The position numbers were made by a program, and so were the translations under genes. A DNA stretch of 5,052 bases from contig WTJQ01000018.1 in NCBI GenBank assembly GCA_011524785.1, forward strand, positions 1 through 5,052, read 5' to 3'. This DNA comes from Planctomycetota bacterium (GTDB taxonomy: Bacteria > Planctomycetota > UBA1135 > GCA-002686595). The notes below the pieces were generated by a model. The model did not search any database. It was given only the letters and a program-made list of their open reading frames with translations, and was not told the origin of the DNA. Below, piece by piece: positions 1 through 5,052 of this stretch; positions within the stretch are counted from its first letter, which is position 1, and every line of letters starts with the position of its first letter.

Positions 1-17
1 CCCACGAGCTCCGCGTC

Positions 18-287
18 GTGAGCGAGACGACGCTGCGCCAACCCGAGCCCGAGCCCGTCAACGGGTACGAGAGCCTGGGCGGATTCGCCGTGGAGCGCTC
101 TCCGTTCGTCGAGCTTCGGAGGTTCCCGAACGGCCGTGCCCGCGTGCTGGTGAGCAACGACGCGCCGCGCTCGATGCGCTGCCTCGTGCGGGGCGTTGCC
201 CACCGGTTGGAGCCCGGGGGCGTCCTCGTCCTGGAGCCCGATGGGGCCATCGGGGCGATCTACGGGGTCCTGCTCGAGACACCCTGA
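18..287 (+). CDS. Unrecognised small protein or C-terminal part of a larger one
   Basis: I do not recognise this protein. The frame has the strong third-position G/C bias of the neighbouring genes, which supports real coding. From the GTG at 18 it gives 89 residues: a polar, proline- and glutamate-rich start (SETTLRQPEPEPVNGYE), then alternating hydrophobic and charged stretches that look like beta strands (RARVLVSN, GGVLVLEPDGAIGAIYGVLL). It has no signal peptide, membrane segment or cysteine motif. The same frame is open to the left edge of the window (codons for HELRV precede the GTG) and no clear Shine-Dalgarno sequence is visible, so this may be the end of a longer gene. It ends 103 bases before the NamZ gene on the same strand, but nothing shows that they are co-transcribed. 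Confidence 0.5.
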   Translation: MSETTLRQPEPEPVNGYESLGGFAVERSPFVELRRFPNGRARVLVSNDAPRSMRCLVRGVAHRLEPGGVLVLEPDGAIGAIYGVLLETP

Positions 288-337
288 GGTCCGACGGGAC
301 CCCGGCGGCGCGCTGCTGTCGCCAGGCCTGGCCCGAC

Positions 338-367
338 CGCTCACGGCCCAACCACTCACGGCGCAGC
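338..367. repeat. Imperfect tandem repeat, two 15-base copies
   Basis: Two adjacent 15-base units (338-352 and 353-367) share the core CTCACGG and match at 12 of 15 positions. They lie in the gap upstream of the NamZ gene, just before the putative -10 box. This could be a small duplication or a half-site pair for a regulator. Two copies only are weak evidence of function. Confidence 0.35.
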
Positions 368-378
368 CGCCGCGGCGC

Positions 379-384
379 TATCGT
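379..384 (+). promoter_or_regulatory. Candidate -10 box (TATCGT) of a leaderless NamZ transcript
   Basis: TATCGT lies exactly 6 bases before the ATG at 391, where a -10 element would place the transcription start at or next to the A of ATG. No Shine-Dalgarno sequence precedes this ATG. No good -35 hexamer is visible at the usual distance. The same arrangement occurs in front of the TPR gene on the other strand (TATCCT, 6 bases, ATG). The promoter role is inferred. Confidence 0.4.
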
Positions 385-390
385 CGCGCC

Positions 391-1593
391 ATGCGACGTC
401 GCTCGTCCCTGCTCCTCCTGACCCTCCTCCTCGGCTGCGCGGCGAACCCGAGGCCGGAGGCCTCGCCGCGGGGACCCGAGCCGGTCCTGCCAGGGATCGA
501 TGCCCTCGAGGCCGATGGCTTCGCGCTCCTCCAGGGGCAGCGGGTCGGACTGCTCACCAACCGAACCGGCAGGACCGCCGACGGACGGCGCACGATCGAC
601 GTCCTCGCCGGGGCGGAGGGGGTCGAACTCGTTCGGATCTTCACGCCGGAGCATGGCCTCGACTCGATCCTCGAGGGGGACGTGGGGGACTCGCGCGACG
701 CGGCCACCGGGCTGCCGATCCGCAGCCTCTACGGCTCCTCCCGCCGTCCCCAGCCGGAGGACCTGGCGGATCTGGACGTCGTGCTCTTCGACGTCCAGGA
801 CGTGGGCGTCCGGTTCTACACCTACTCCACCACGCTGCTCTACCTGCTGGAGGAGTGCGCGACCGCGGGCGTAGGCGTCGCGGTCCTGGACCGACCGAAC
901 CCCATTGCGCCGTGGGGTGCGATGGGGCCCGTGTCGCTGCCGGAGCACCGTGCCTTCATCTGCCCGGACGACATGCCGGTGGCGCACGGGCTCACCCTCG
1001 GCGAGTTCGCCCTCTGGCAGCGGGCCCGCAAGGGACTGGACCTGGAGCTGACCGTGGTGCCGGTGCGTGGCTGGAGGGCGACCATGCACTGGGAGGAGAC
1101 CGGGCTGGCGTGGATCCCACCGAGTCCGAACCTGCGCACGCCTGAGGCAGCCGTGCTCTACCCGGGGGTCGGCCTGCTCGAGGCGTGCAACCTCTCGGTG
1201 GGGCGAGGCACCGACGAGCCCTTCCTCCGCATCGGCGCGCCCTGGCTGGATGGACGCGCGCTGGCCACCCATCTCCGCCAGCGCCCGATCGCAGGGCTCG
1301 TCGTGACCCCGATCACCTTCGTCCCGGAGGCGTCGCGCTTCGCCGAGGAGGCCTGCGGGGGGATCCACCTCCAGGTGGTCGACCGCACCACGTTGCGCCC
1401 CGTCGAGGCCGGGCTCGCTCTTGCTGAGGCCCTCTCGATCGTCGGGGGCGACCGCTTCACGCGCGCCAAGGTCGTCGAGCGGCTGGCCGCGCCCATGGAG
1501 GAGGCGGGCCGCTCCCTCCGCGGCTGGGAGGGGGATGGGGGACGCAGCGCCTGGTGGAGCGCGGTGCAGCCCCACCTGCTCTACGAGCGCTGA
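391..1593 (+). CDS. namZ: Exo-beta-N-acetylmuramidase, NamZ / DUF1343 (GH171) family, putative lipoprotein
   Basis: This 400-residue protein belongs to the family that removes N-acetylmuramic acid from the non-reducing ends of peptidoglycan glycans for cell-wall recycling. The family pattern is continuous: FTPEHG at 84-89 (Glu87 in the EHG motif is the likely catalytic acid by family analogy), SLYG after TGLP, DVQDVGVRFYTY at 134-145, LDRPNPI at 166-172, HGLTLGE at 199-205, PPSPN at 243-247, YPG at 257-259, NLSVGRGT at 267-274 and a C-terminal HLLY. The start at ATG 391 gives a basic MRRRSS followed by a leucine-rich stretch and the lipobox LLGC, with Cys16 as the lipid-attachment site. Upstream in-frame codons would bury this leader. 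The protein therefore probably acts in the periplasm, anchored to a membrane. The stretch between the GGIHLQV segment and the final HLLY looks short for the family. No recycling partner (nagZ, murQ, amgK) lies beside it here. Family assignment is firm; the substrate is inferred from characterised members. Confidence 0.93.
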   Translation: MRRRSSLLLLTLLLGCAANPRPEASPRGPEPVLPGIDALEADGFALLQGQRVGLLTNRTGRTADGRRTIDVLAGAEGVELVRIFTPEHGLDSILEGDVGDSRDAATGLPIRSLYGSSRRPQPEDLADLDVVLFDVQDVGVRFYTYSTTLLYLLEECATAGVGVAVLDRPNPIAPWGAMGPVSLPEHRAFICPDDMPVAHGLTLGEFALWQRARKGLDLELTVVPVRGWRATMHWEETGLAWIPPSPNLRTPEAAVLYPGVGLLEACNLSVGRGTDEPFLRIGAPWLDGRALATHLRQRPIAGLVVTPITFVPEASRFAEEACGGIHLQVVDRTTLRPVEAGLALAEALSIVGGDRFTRAKVVERLAAPMEEAGRSLRGWEGDGGRSAWWSAVQPHLLYER

Positions 1594-1652
1594 GTCCTGG
1601 GGCGCGCCAGGCCGCCGGGGGAACTTGGGCGCTGGCGGCGACTGGGCAGTAA

Positions 1653-1696
1653 GGGGGCGGGCCGCTCGGCGAGGCCAAGCCGCCGCCTCAGCCCCC
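1653..1696 (-). terminator. Possible hairpin at the convergent gene ends
   Basis: GGGGGC (1653-1658) and GCCCCC (1691-1696) can pair and enclose a GC-rich segment that can fold further. The structure covers the stop codon of the TPR gene and sits in the 94-base gap between two convergent genes. There is no T-run on either strand, so it is not a canonical intrinsic terminator. Hairpins like this are easily found by chance at this GC content. Confidence 0.22.
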
Positions 1697-2746
1697 GCTC
1701 TGGCGTGCCTGCTGTCGCAGGAGCTCGTCGCAGGCGCGGCGTGTCTCCCGCGCCTTGACGATGTCCGGGTGATCGAACGGCAGGTCGCTGATCGCGAAGA
1801 AGGTCTCGATCGAGGTCTTGGCCCCGCTCGCATCGCCGAGCTCCAGGAGAAGCTGCGCGATGCGGCCGTGGACCTCGGGGCGCAGGCCGTCGATCGCGCG
1901 CGCCGTCTCGAGCTCGAGCAGCGCCGCCGCCGTCCGGCCGGCGGCGTGGTGCAGCTCCGCCATGTGGACGTGCGTGGTGACGATGACCTCCTCGTTCGCA
2001 GCCAGGGACCGTCGCTGCCGCACGGGGTCGCTCGGCTTGTTGCGGAAGGACTCGATGTCGCGCTCCAGCACGCGATTGGACTCGGTCAGCGACTGCACGA
2101 GCTGGCGTCCTGCCTCGAGGGCCAGGGTCTCCTCGCCAAGTAGGGTGGCCACCCGCATGCGACCGCTCAGGGCCTCGCTGTTGCCGGTCACCTTCGCCAG
2201 CACGGCGGCGTAGTGCTCCAGGGCTGCCTGCCAGAGCTCCCGGGCCTCCTCGCGCAGCTCCGCCGCACGCGCGAGCGGGTCCGGCGCGTCGGTGTAGCGC
2301 TCGCCGGCCTCGATCTCGCGTGCCCCATCGAGGCGCACGATCCCACGGCGCTCCTCCACCTCGCCGAGGGTCACGTCGACCCGCCAGTCGTCGAGGCCCT
2401 GGATCTCGCGCAGGACCGCATGGGCCTGCTCGAGGGCGACCGTGTTGTTCTCCCGCACGAGGAGGAGGGCGCGCCCCTTGATCAGCTTGAAGCGCTCGTT
2501 CGCGGGGTCGACCTCCAGCCCGCGATTGGCCTGGTGGACACAGCGCTCGTACTGCCCCATCTGGAAGTAGCGCGAGGCCGTCTCCATGTAGCTGGCCAGA
2601 AGGGCCTCCTCGTCCACCTCGGGCTCGGAGGCGCACGAGGCGCCCATGGGGAGGAGCCCCAGCAGGGCAGCGAGGAGCAGTCCCGTCCCGGCGCCACGGG
2701 AGTGGGGGGCGCGGCCAGTGCGCAGAGCCATGCGGAGGAGGACCAT
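1688..2746 (-). CDS. TPR-repeat putative lipoprotein
   Basis: This 352-residue protein is helical and repeat-rich, with no enzyme motif that I recognise. An N-terminal basic segment and a hydrophobic run (TGLLLAALLGLLPMGASC) look like a signal peptide. Cys38 in GASC could be a lipidation site, although Gly at -3 is unusual for a lipobox. A clear tetratricopeptide unit occupies about 51-83 (ASRYFQMGQYERCVHQANRGLEVDPAN). Weaker TPR-like helices lie near 168-200, 255-287 and 289-320, so it is probably a protein-protein scaffold on the envelope. ATG 2746 was chosen because it lies 6 bases after a TATCCT box. In-frame GTG 2767 and ATG 2731 are alternatives, and none has a clear Shine-Dalgarno sequence. 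It lies 85 bases downstream of rqcH on the same strand, so read-through from ndk-rqcH is possible. The partner is unknown. Confidence 0.85.
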   Translation of the reverse strand: MVLLRMALRTGRAPHSRGAGTGLLLAALLGLLPMGASCASEPEVDEEALLASYMETASRYFQMGQYERCVHQANRGLEVDPANERFKLIKGRALLLVRENNTVALEQAHAVLREIQGLDDWRVDVTLGEVEERRGIVRLDGAREIEAGERYTDAPDPLARAAELREEARELWQAALEHYAAVLAKVTGNSEALSGRMRVATLLGEETLALEAGRQLVQSLTESNRVLERDIESFRNKPSDPVRQRRSLAANEEVIVTTHVHMAELHHAAGRTAAALLELETARAIDGLRPEVHGRIAQLLLELGDASGAKTSIETFFAISDLPFDHPDIVKARETRRACDELLRQQARQSGG

Positions 2747-2752
2747 CGCCCG

Positions 2753-2758
2753 AGGATA
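2753..2758 (-). promoter_or_regulatory. Candidate -10 box (TATCCT) of a leaderless TPR-gene transcript
   Basis: Read on the minus strand, TATCCT is followed by 6 bases (CGGGCG) and the ATG at 2746. The spacing and sequence match the box in front of the NamZ gene. No Shine-Dalgarno sequence is present. A TTACCC lies about 17 bases upstream but is only a weak -35 match. If real, this promoter lets the TPR gene be transcribed independently of rqcH. Confidence 0.4.
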
Positions 2759-2831
2759 CGGCCTCACGCGGCCGGGGTAACGCGGGAGGCCACGAGGATG
2801 CGCTCGGTGCCCGCCGCGGAGGGCGACCTGC

Positions 2832-4370
2832 TCAGGTGCGCCCCTTCAGCAGCGCCTCGAGGCGCTCGGGGTCGGCGCGCACCGTCAGGGTGCGTCCTCC
2901 CGCCAGGCTCACCAGGCCCGGCTTGGCCCCCTTGGGCTTGTGGACGTGCTTGCGCTCCACCACGTGCACCGGACACCGCAGGGCGCCGCGCGCTGGGGAG
3001 AAGTGGACGGCGAGGAGGGCAGCCTCGACCGTGGCCTGGTCGCTCGCAGGCCGACCGCGCTCCACCCGCAGGATCACGTGGCTGCCTGGGACGTCCGCGG
3101 TGTGGAGCCACAGGTCGAGCCCTCGCGCGTGGCGGAGGGTCAGGGCGTCGTTGTCCCGTGCCGTTCGGCCGACCCGGATCTCGAAGCCGTCGGAGGATCG
3201 GTAGCTCCGGTAGGGCAGGCGGGGGGCAGCGGTCGGCTTCTTGCGCGGACCCGTGCTCTGCAGGTGCTCCAGCAATCCACGCTCCACGGCGCTGGCGTCG
3301 AGTCCCTCGGGGTCGGAGGTCGTGGCGGCCTCCTCGAGGAGCTGCTCCAGCGCGCGGATGCGCTCCTCGGCACGGGTCCGCTCGGTCTCCAGGCTCGCGG
3401 CCTGCATCTCGAGCTTGGTGATCCGGTCGAAGTGGCGCTGCAGGTTCTCCTGCGGGGTGCGCTTGGGGTCGAGGGGGATCCGTCGCTCGGCTTGTTCGGC
3501 ATCGAACCAGTCGATCACGACCGCCTCACGATCCCCTCGACGCAGCGTGCTGAGCGCGGCCTTCAGGAGCTCGCCGTCCTGGCGCAGGCGCTCCAGCTCC
3601 TCCGCGGCGGCTGCGCGCTTGACGAGGCCTTGGAGGCCGCCGCGCGCGCGGTCGAGCCTGCGCTTGGCTCGAGCCTGCAGCTGGCGCCGTGCATCCTCCC
3701 GGAGGGCACCGTCCGCTGCGCGACCCAGGGCGCACTCGACCCGCCAGGAGAGGGGAGCACGGTCCTTCACGGGCCCCGGGGGGCGCTCCTCGGGTTCTGC
3801 CCAGGTCGACTCGATGGAGGGCTGGGCCTCGCGGGGAGCGCGGGCCGCGCCTCCGGGGGGCTGCCACACCTGGCCCGGGGCGAGTCGCGGAGGGCGTCCG
3901 CCCTTCTCGGGTTGGGGGACCAGGACCTCCAGGATGCGGTCGTCGGGGCCCAGGAGCGTGACATTCGCATGGCGCCCCAGCAGCTCGAGGACGAGCGCGC
4001 GCCGCTCCCCGCTGGGGGCGTTGCGGAACTCGAGCAGAGCGAGGCGGTCGCCGCCGATCTGCTCGATCCGCGCGAGCTTCGCGCCGGCGAGCTCCTCGGC
4101 GAAGCGGTCGAACGCGGGCGCGTGGGCGCCCTTGTGCTGGTGCACGCGCCCCTGCTGCAGGATGAGCCGCGCGCCCTCCGGGTGGGCCGAGAGGCGGACG
4201 CGGAGGAGCGGGGGCCCCTCGGGGTCCGGAGCCGGCGGGTCCAGGACGAGGAGCATGTCCCTGGGGGGCAGGGGCTGCACCTCGCGCACGCTCCAGCCAC
4301 AAACGAGCTGGCCGAGCTCGCGGACGAGCTCGGCCAGGTGCGTCGCAGTCAGTGCAGGCCGGTCGCTCAG
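2832..4370 (-). CDS. rqcH: RqcH / NFACT-family ribosome quality control factor, probable CTG start
   Basis: RqcH binds stalled, peptidyl-tRNA-blocked 50S subunits and recruits tRNA(Ala) to add C-terminal alanine tails that mark nascent chains for degradation. From CTG 4370 the protein has 512 residues. The NFACT-N domain covers about 8-165 and includes GGDR with Asp108-Arg109, the pair equivalent to the D/R needed for tailing in Bacillus RqcH, and ELLGRHAN at 129-136. Charged coiled-coil segments occupy about 210-280 and 308-350, with the family motif IPLDP...[13 protein letters not shown] between 298 and 320. The NFACT-R domain runs from about 390 to the end: [26 protein letters not shown] and VPGSHVI at 427-433, then KPKGAKPG at 478-485. 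It is slightly shorter than typical bacterial members, mainly in the middle. AGGAG lies 5 bases before the CTG, and CTG overlaps the ndk stop (CTGA). The first in-frame canonical start (GTG 4289) would remove about 27 conserved N-terminal residues. Confidence 0.9.
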   Translation of the reverse strand: MSDRPALTATHLAELVRELGQLVCGWSVREVQPLPPRDMLLVLDPPAPDPEGPPLLRVRLSAHPEGARLILQQGRVHQHKGAHAPAFDRFAEELAGAKLARIEQIGGDRLALLEFRNAPSGERRALVLELLGRHANVTLLGPDDRILEVLVPQPEKGGRPPRLAPGQVWQPPGGAARAPREAQPSIESTWAEPEERPPGPVKDRAPLSWRVECALGRAADGALREDARRQLQARAKRRLDRARGGLQGLVKRAAAAEELERLRQDGELLKAALSTLRRGDREAVVIDWFDAEQAERRIPLDPKRTPQENLQRHFDRITKLEMQAASLETERTRAEERIRALEQLLEEAATTSDPEGLDASAVERGLLEHLQSTGPRKKPTAAPRLPYRSYRSSDGFEIRVGRTARDNDALTLRHARGLDLWLHTADVPGSHVILRVERGRPASDQATVEAALLAVHFSPARGALRCPVHVVERKHVHKPKGAKPGLVSLAGGRTLTVRADPERLEALLKGRT

Positions 4371-4837
4371 GAGAGCTCCTCGGCGACGTTGTAGGTCCAG
4401 CCCAGGTCGGCGGGCTCCCAGTCGCTGAGCTCGGCGGCGTCGGGGAACCAGAGGGCGAGCTCGGTCGCCGCGGTGTCCGGGCCGTCCGAGGCGTGGACGA
4501 GGTTGTTGGAGAAGCTCATCCCGAAGTCGCCGCGGATCGTGCCCGGGTCGGCCTCGCGGCTGTTCGTGGCGCCCACGAGGCGACGCACGACGGCGATGGC
4601 GTCCTTGCCCTCGAGGCAGAGCGCGACGGCCGGGCCGCTCGACATGAACTTGACGAGGTTCCCGAAGAACGGGCGCTCCTTGTGCACGTCGTAGTGCTGC
4701 TCGAGCAGCTCCGTCGGGAAGGTGCGCATCTTGAGGCCGACGAGCTTGAGGCCCTTCTCTTCGAAGCGACCAAGGATCCGGCCGACGAGGCCGCGCTGGA
4801 CGGCGTCCGGCTTCAGGAGGACGAGGGTGCGTTCCAC
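4367..4837 (-). CDS. ndk: Nucleoside diphosphate kinase
   Basis: Ndk transfers the gamma-phosphate between nucleoside triphosphates and diphosphates through a phosphohistidine intermediate and balances cytoplasmic NTP and dNTP pools. The 156-residue protein shows every active-site position at a constant offset of -3 from the eukaryotic numbering: Lys9, Tyr49, Phe57, Leu61, Arg85, Thr91, Arg102, Asn112 and the phosphorylated His115 in NLVHASD (usual form NLIHGSD). The N-terminal [18 protein letters not shown] is canonical. It is somewhat longer than the typical 140-odd residues because of the C-terminal tail after [11 protein letters not shown], which ends in NVAEELS. The start is GTG at 4837, with no clear Shine-Dalgarno sequence upstream. 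Its last codons contain the AGGAG that appears to serve rqcH, so the two genes are probably translationally coupled. Confidence 0.96.
   Translation of the reverse strand: MERTLVLLKPDAVQRGLVGRILGRFEEKGLKLVGLKMRTFPTELLEQHYDVHKERPFFGNLVKFMSSGPAVALCLEGKDAIAVVRRLVGATNSREADPGTIRGDFGMSFSNNLVHASDGPDTAATELALWFPDAAELSDWEPADLGWTYNVAEELS
4376..4380 (-). promoter_or_regulatory. Ribosome binding site AGGAG deciding the rqcH start
   Basis: On the minus strand AGGAG is followed by 5 bases (CTCTC) and then CTG at 4370. It lies inside the last codons of ndk (the Glu-Glu-Leu-Ser end). Together with the CTGA stop-start overlap, it makes the CTG the best-placed start for rqcH. No ATG, GTG or TTG occurs in any frame on this strand between 4321 and 4380. 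Confidence 0.55.
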
Positions 4838-4869
4838 GGATGGTGCGGGGTGGGGTGCTGTGCGGTGAG

Positions 4870-4884
4870 GAAGGGCGGCCCTTC
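4870..4884. repeat. Perfect 7-1-7 palindrome upstream of ndk
   Basis: GAAGGGC and GCCCTTC flank a single central G. As RNA this would form a 6-bp stem with a 3-base loop. It lies 33 bases upstream of the ndk start, within its probable 5' leader. It could be a regulator half-site pair or a leader hairpin; neither is proven. Confidence 0.5.
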
Positions 4885-4907
4885 AGACTCCCCATCCCTA
4901 GGGTGTG

Positions 4908-4926
4908 CTTCGGGGCCGCCCCGAAG
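4908..4926. repeat. Perfect 8-3-8 palindrome between ndk and the right-edge gene
   Basis: CTTCGGGG and CCCCGAAG flank the triplet CCG, and two flanking wobble pairs could extend the stem in RNA. It lies between the divergent ndk and right-edge genes, beside the shorter palindrome at 4870 and the 8-base CCCTAGGG at 4896-4903. No T-run follows on either strand, so it is not a standard terminator. It could be an operator or a structured part of the ndk leader. Confidence 0.5.
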
Positions 4927-4935
4927 TGGGCGACA

Positions 4936-4941
4936 AGGATA
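4936..4941 (-). promoter_or_regulatory. Candidate ndk -10 box (TATCCT), or instead the + strand AGGA of the right-edge gene
   Basis: On the minus strand TATCCT resembles the boxes before the NamZ and TPR genes and would give ndk a leader of about 90 bases containing both palindromes. Read on the plus strand, the same bases supply AAGGA 5 bases before ATG 4945 and could be a Shine-Dalgarno sequence for the divergent frame. No convincing -35 element is visible. The two readings may coexist, but the sequence does not choose between them. Confidence 0.3.
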
Positions 4942-4944
4942 GCG

Positions 4945-5052
4945 ATGGGGGAGCGGTCGGGAGCGCTCGGCCTGGATTCCGCGCGAGCCCGTTCTTCGGG
5001 GGCGGGCTCGCCCAGGAAGGAGGTTGCATTGGTGGGTGCGGGCGGGGGCGCC
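4945..5052 (+). CDS. Start of a divergent gene, possible Rossmann-fold N-terminus (truncated by the window)
   Basis: The frame is open from ATG 4945 to the right edge. It ends in RKEVALVGAGGGA, which resembles a first beta strand followed by the GxGxxA loop of a nucleotide-binding Rossmann fold. Two starts are plausible. ATG 4945 has AAGGA 5 bases upstream and keeps the beta strand. TTG 5029 or GTG 5032 has a near-perfect AAGGAGG 5 or 8 bases upstream but would begin at or inside the strand. Too little is visible to name a product. Confidence 0.45.
   Translation, partial: MGERSGALGLDSARARSSGAGSPRKEVALVGAGGGA
4983..5011. repeat. Inverted repeat with 9-bp arms just upstream of AAGGAGG
   Basis: GCGAGCCCG (4983-4991) and CGGGCTCGC (5003-5011) are perfect complements around an 11-base loop. 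The right arm ends 5 bases before the AAGGAGG at 5017. If the right-edge gene starts at 5029 or 5032, this is a leader hairpin that could influence ribosome access. If it starts at 4945, the repeat is coding. No T-run follows. Confidence 0.5.
5017..5023 (+). promoter_or_regulatory. Strong Shine-Dalgarno sequence AAGGAGG near the right edge
   Basis: AAGGAGG matches the anti-Shine-Dalgarno consensus. It is followed by TTG at 5 bases (5029) and GTG at 8 bases (5032) in the same frame. It is the strongest ribosome binding site in the window and favours a start near 5030, although the bases would also read as Arg-Lys-Glu-Val codons of a longer protein from 4945. Confidence 0.45.

Noticed and set aside
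196..390. Earlier in-frame start of the NamZ gene at ATG 196
   Set aside because: The extra 65 residues are low-complexity, overlap the upstream frame and would place the lipoprotein leader in the middle of the protein.
58..1833. A 591-codon open frame on the minus strand opposite the NamZ gene
   Set aside because: The translation is rich in Arg, Ala, Pro and Gly with no family motif, and it runs exactly opposite a strongly supported gene. Long antisense frames are expected at this GC content.
4367..4370. A frameshifted ndk-rqcH fusion or pseudogene
   Set aside because: Ndk ends normally with its full active site and rqcH is intact in its own frame. The CTGA overlap explains the junction without damage.
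2940..4394. A 484-codon plus-strand open frame opposite rqcH, and the overlapping 3241-4428 frame
   Set aside because: Both are antisense to an rqcH frame with clear domain motifs. Their compositions are low-complexity and carry no recognisable motif.
4371..4895. Extending the rqcH frame upstream to the ATG at 4895
   Set aside because: This extension runs through the whole of ndk in another frame and reads as Arg/Pro-rich nonsense. NFACT homology begins only after about 4352.
1..5052. Mobile element, CRISPR, toxin-antitoxin or defence system
   Set aside because: I saw no transposase, integrase, nuclease or spaced direct repeats, and base composition is even throughout.

Overview
The window is a GC-rich bacterial chromosomal segment with a strong G/C bias at third codon positions. 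It carries four complete protein genes that I am confident are real, plus a small or partial gene at the left edge and the probable start of another at the right edge. I see no RNA gene, mobile element, CRISPR array or phage gene. The organism is probably a high-GC bacterium with an outer membrane, since two products carry lipoprotein-type leaders and one is a peptidoglycan-turnover enzyme. Myxococcota or Planctomycetota-like lineages would fit, but the sequence does not decide this.

Left part (+ strand): an unrecognised short reading frame ends at 287. After about 100 bases comes a DUF1343/NamZ-family exo-beta-N-acetylmuramidase (391-1593) with an N-terminal lipobox. Its stop faces the stop of the next gene across a 94-base convergent gap.

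Right part (- strand, read right to left): ndk (nucleoside diphosphate kinase, 4837 to 4367) runs directly into rqcH (NFACT-family ribosome quality control factor, 4370 to 2832). A TPR-repeat putative lipoprotein follows (2746 to 1688). The ndk stop and the rqcH start appear to overlap as CTGA. No ATG, GTG or TTG in the rqcH frame lies early enough to include its conserved N-terminus, so rqcH probably starts at a CTG preceded by AGGAG. About 200 bases upstream of ndk, the + strand at the right edge opens a new frame reading VALVGAGGGA, which resembles a Rossmann dinucleotide-binding loop cut off by the window end.

Functionally this is mostly housekeeping: nucleotide balance (Ndk), rescue of stalled large ribosomal subunits by C-terminal tailing (RqcH), and cell-wall recycling (NamZ). 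I found no convincing novel multi-gene system. The observations most worth checking are the likely CTG start of rqcH, a matching TATC(G/C)T box exactly 6 bases before the ATG of two genes that lack a Shine-Dalgarno sequence (a leaderless-promoter pattern), and two compact palindromes between ndk and the divergent right-edge gene.
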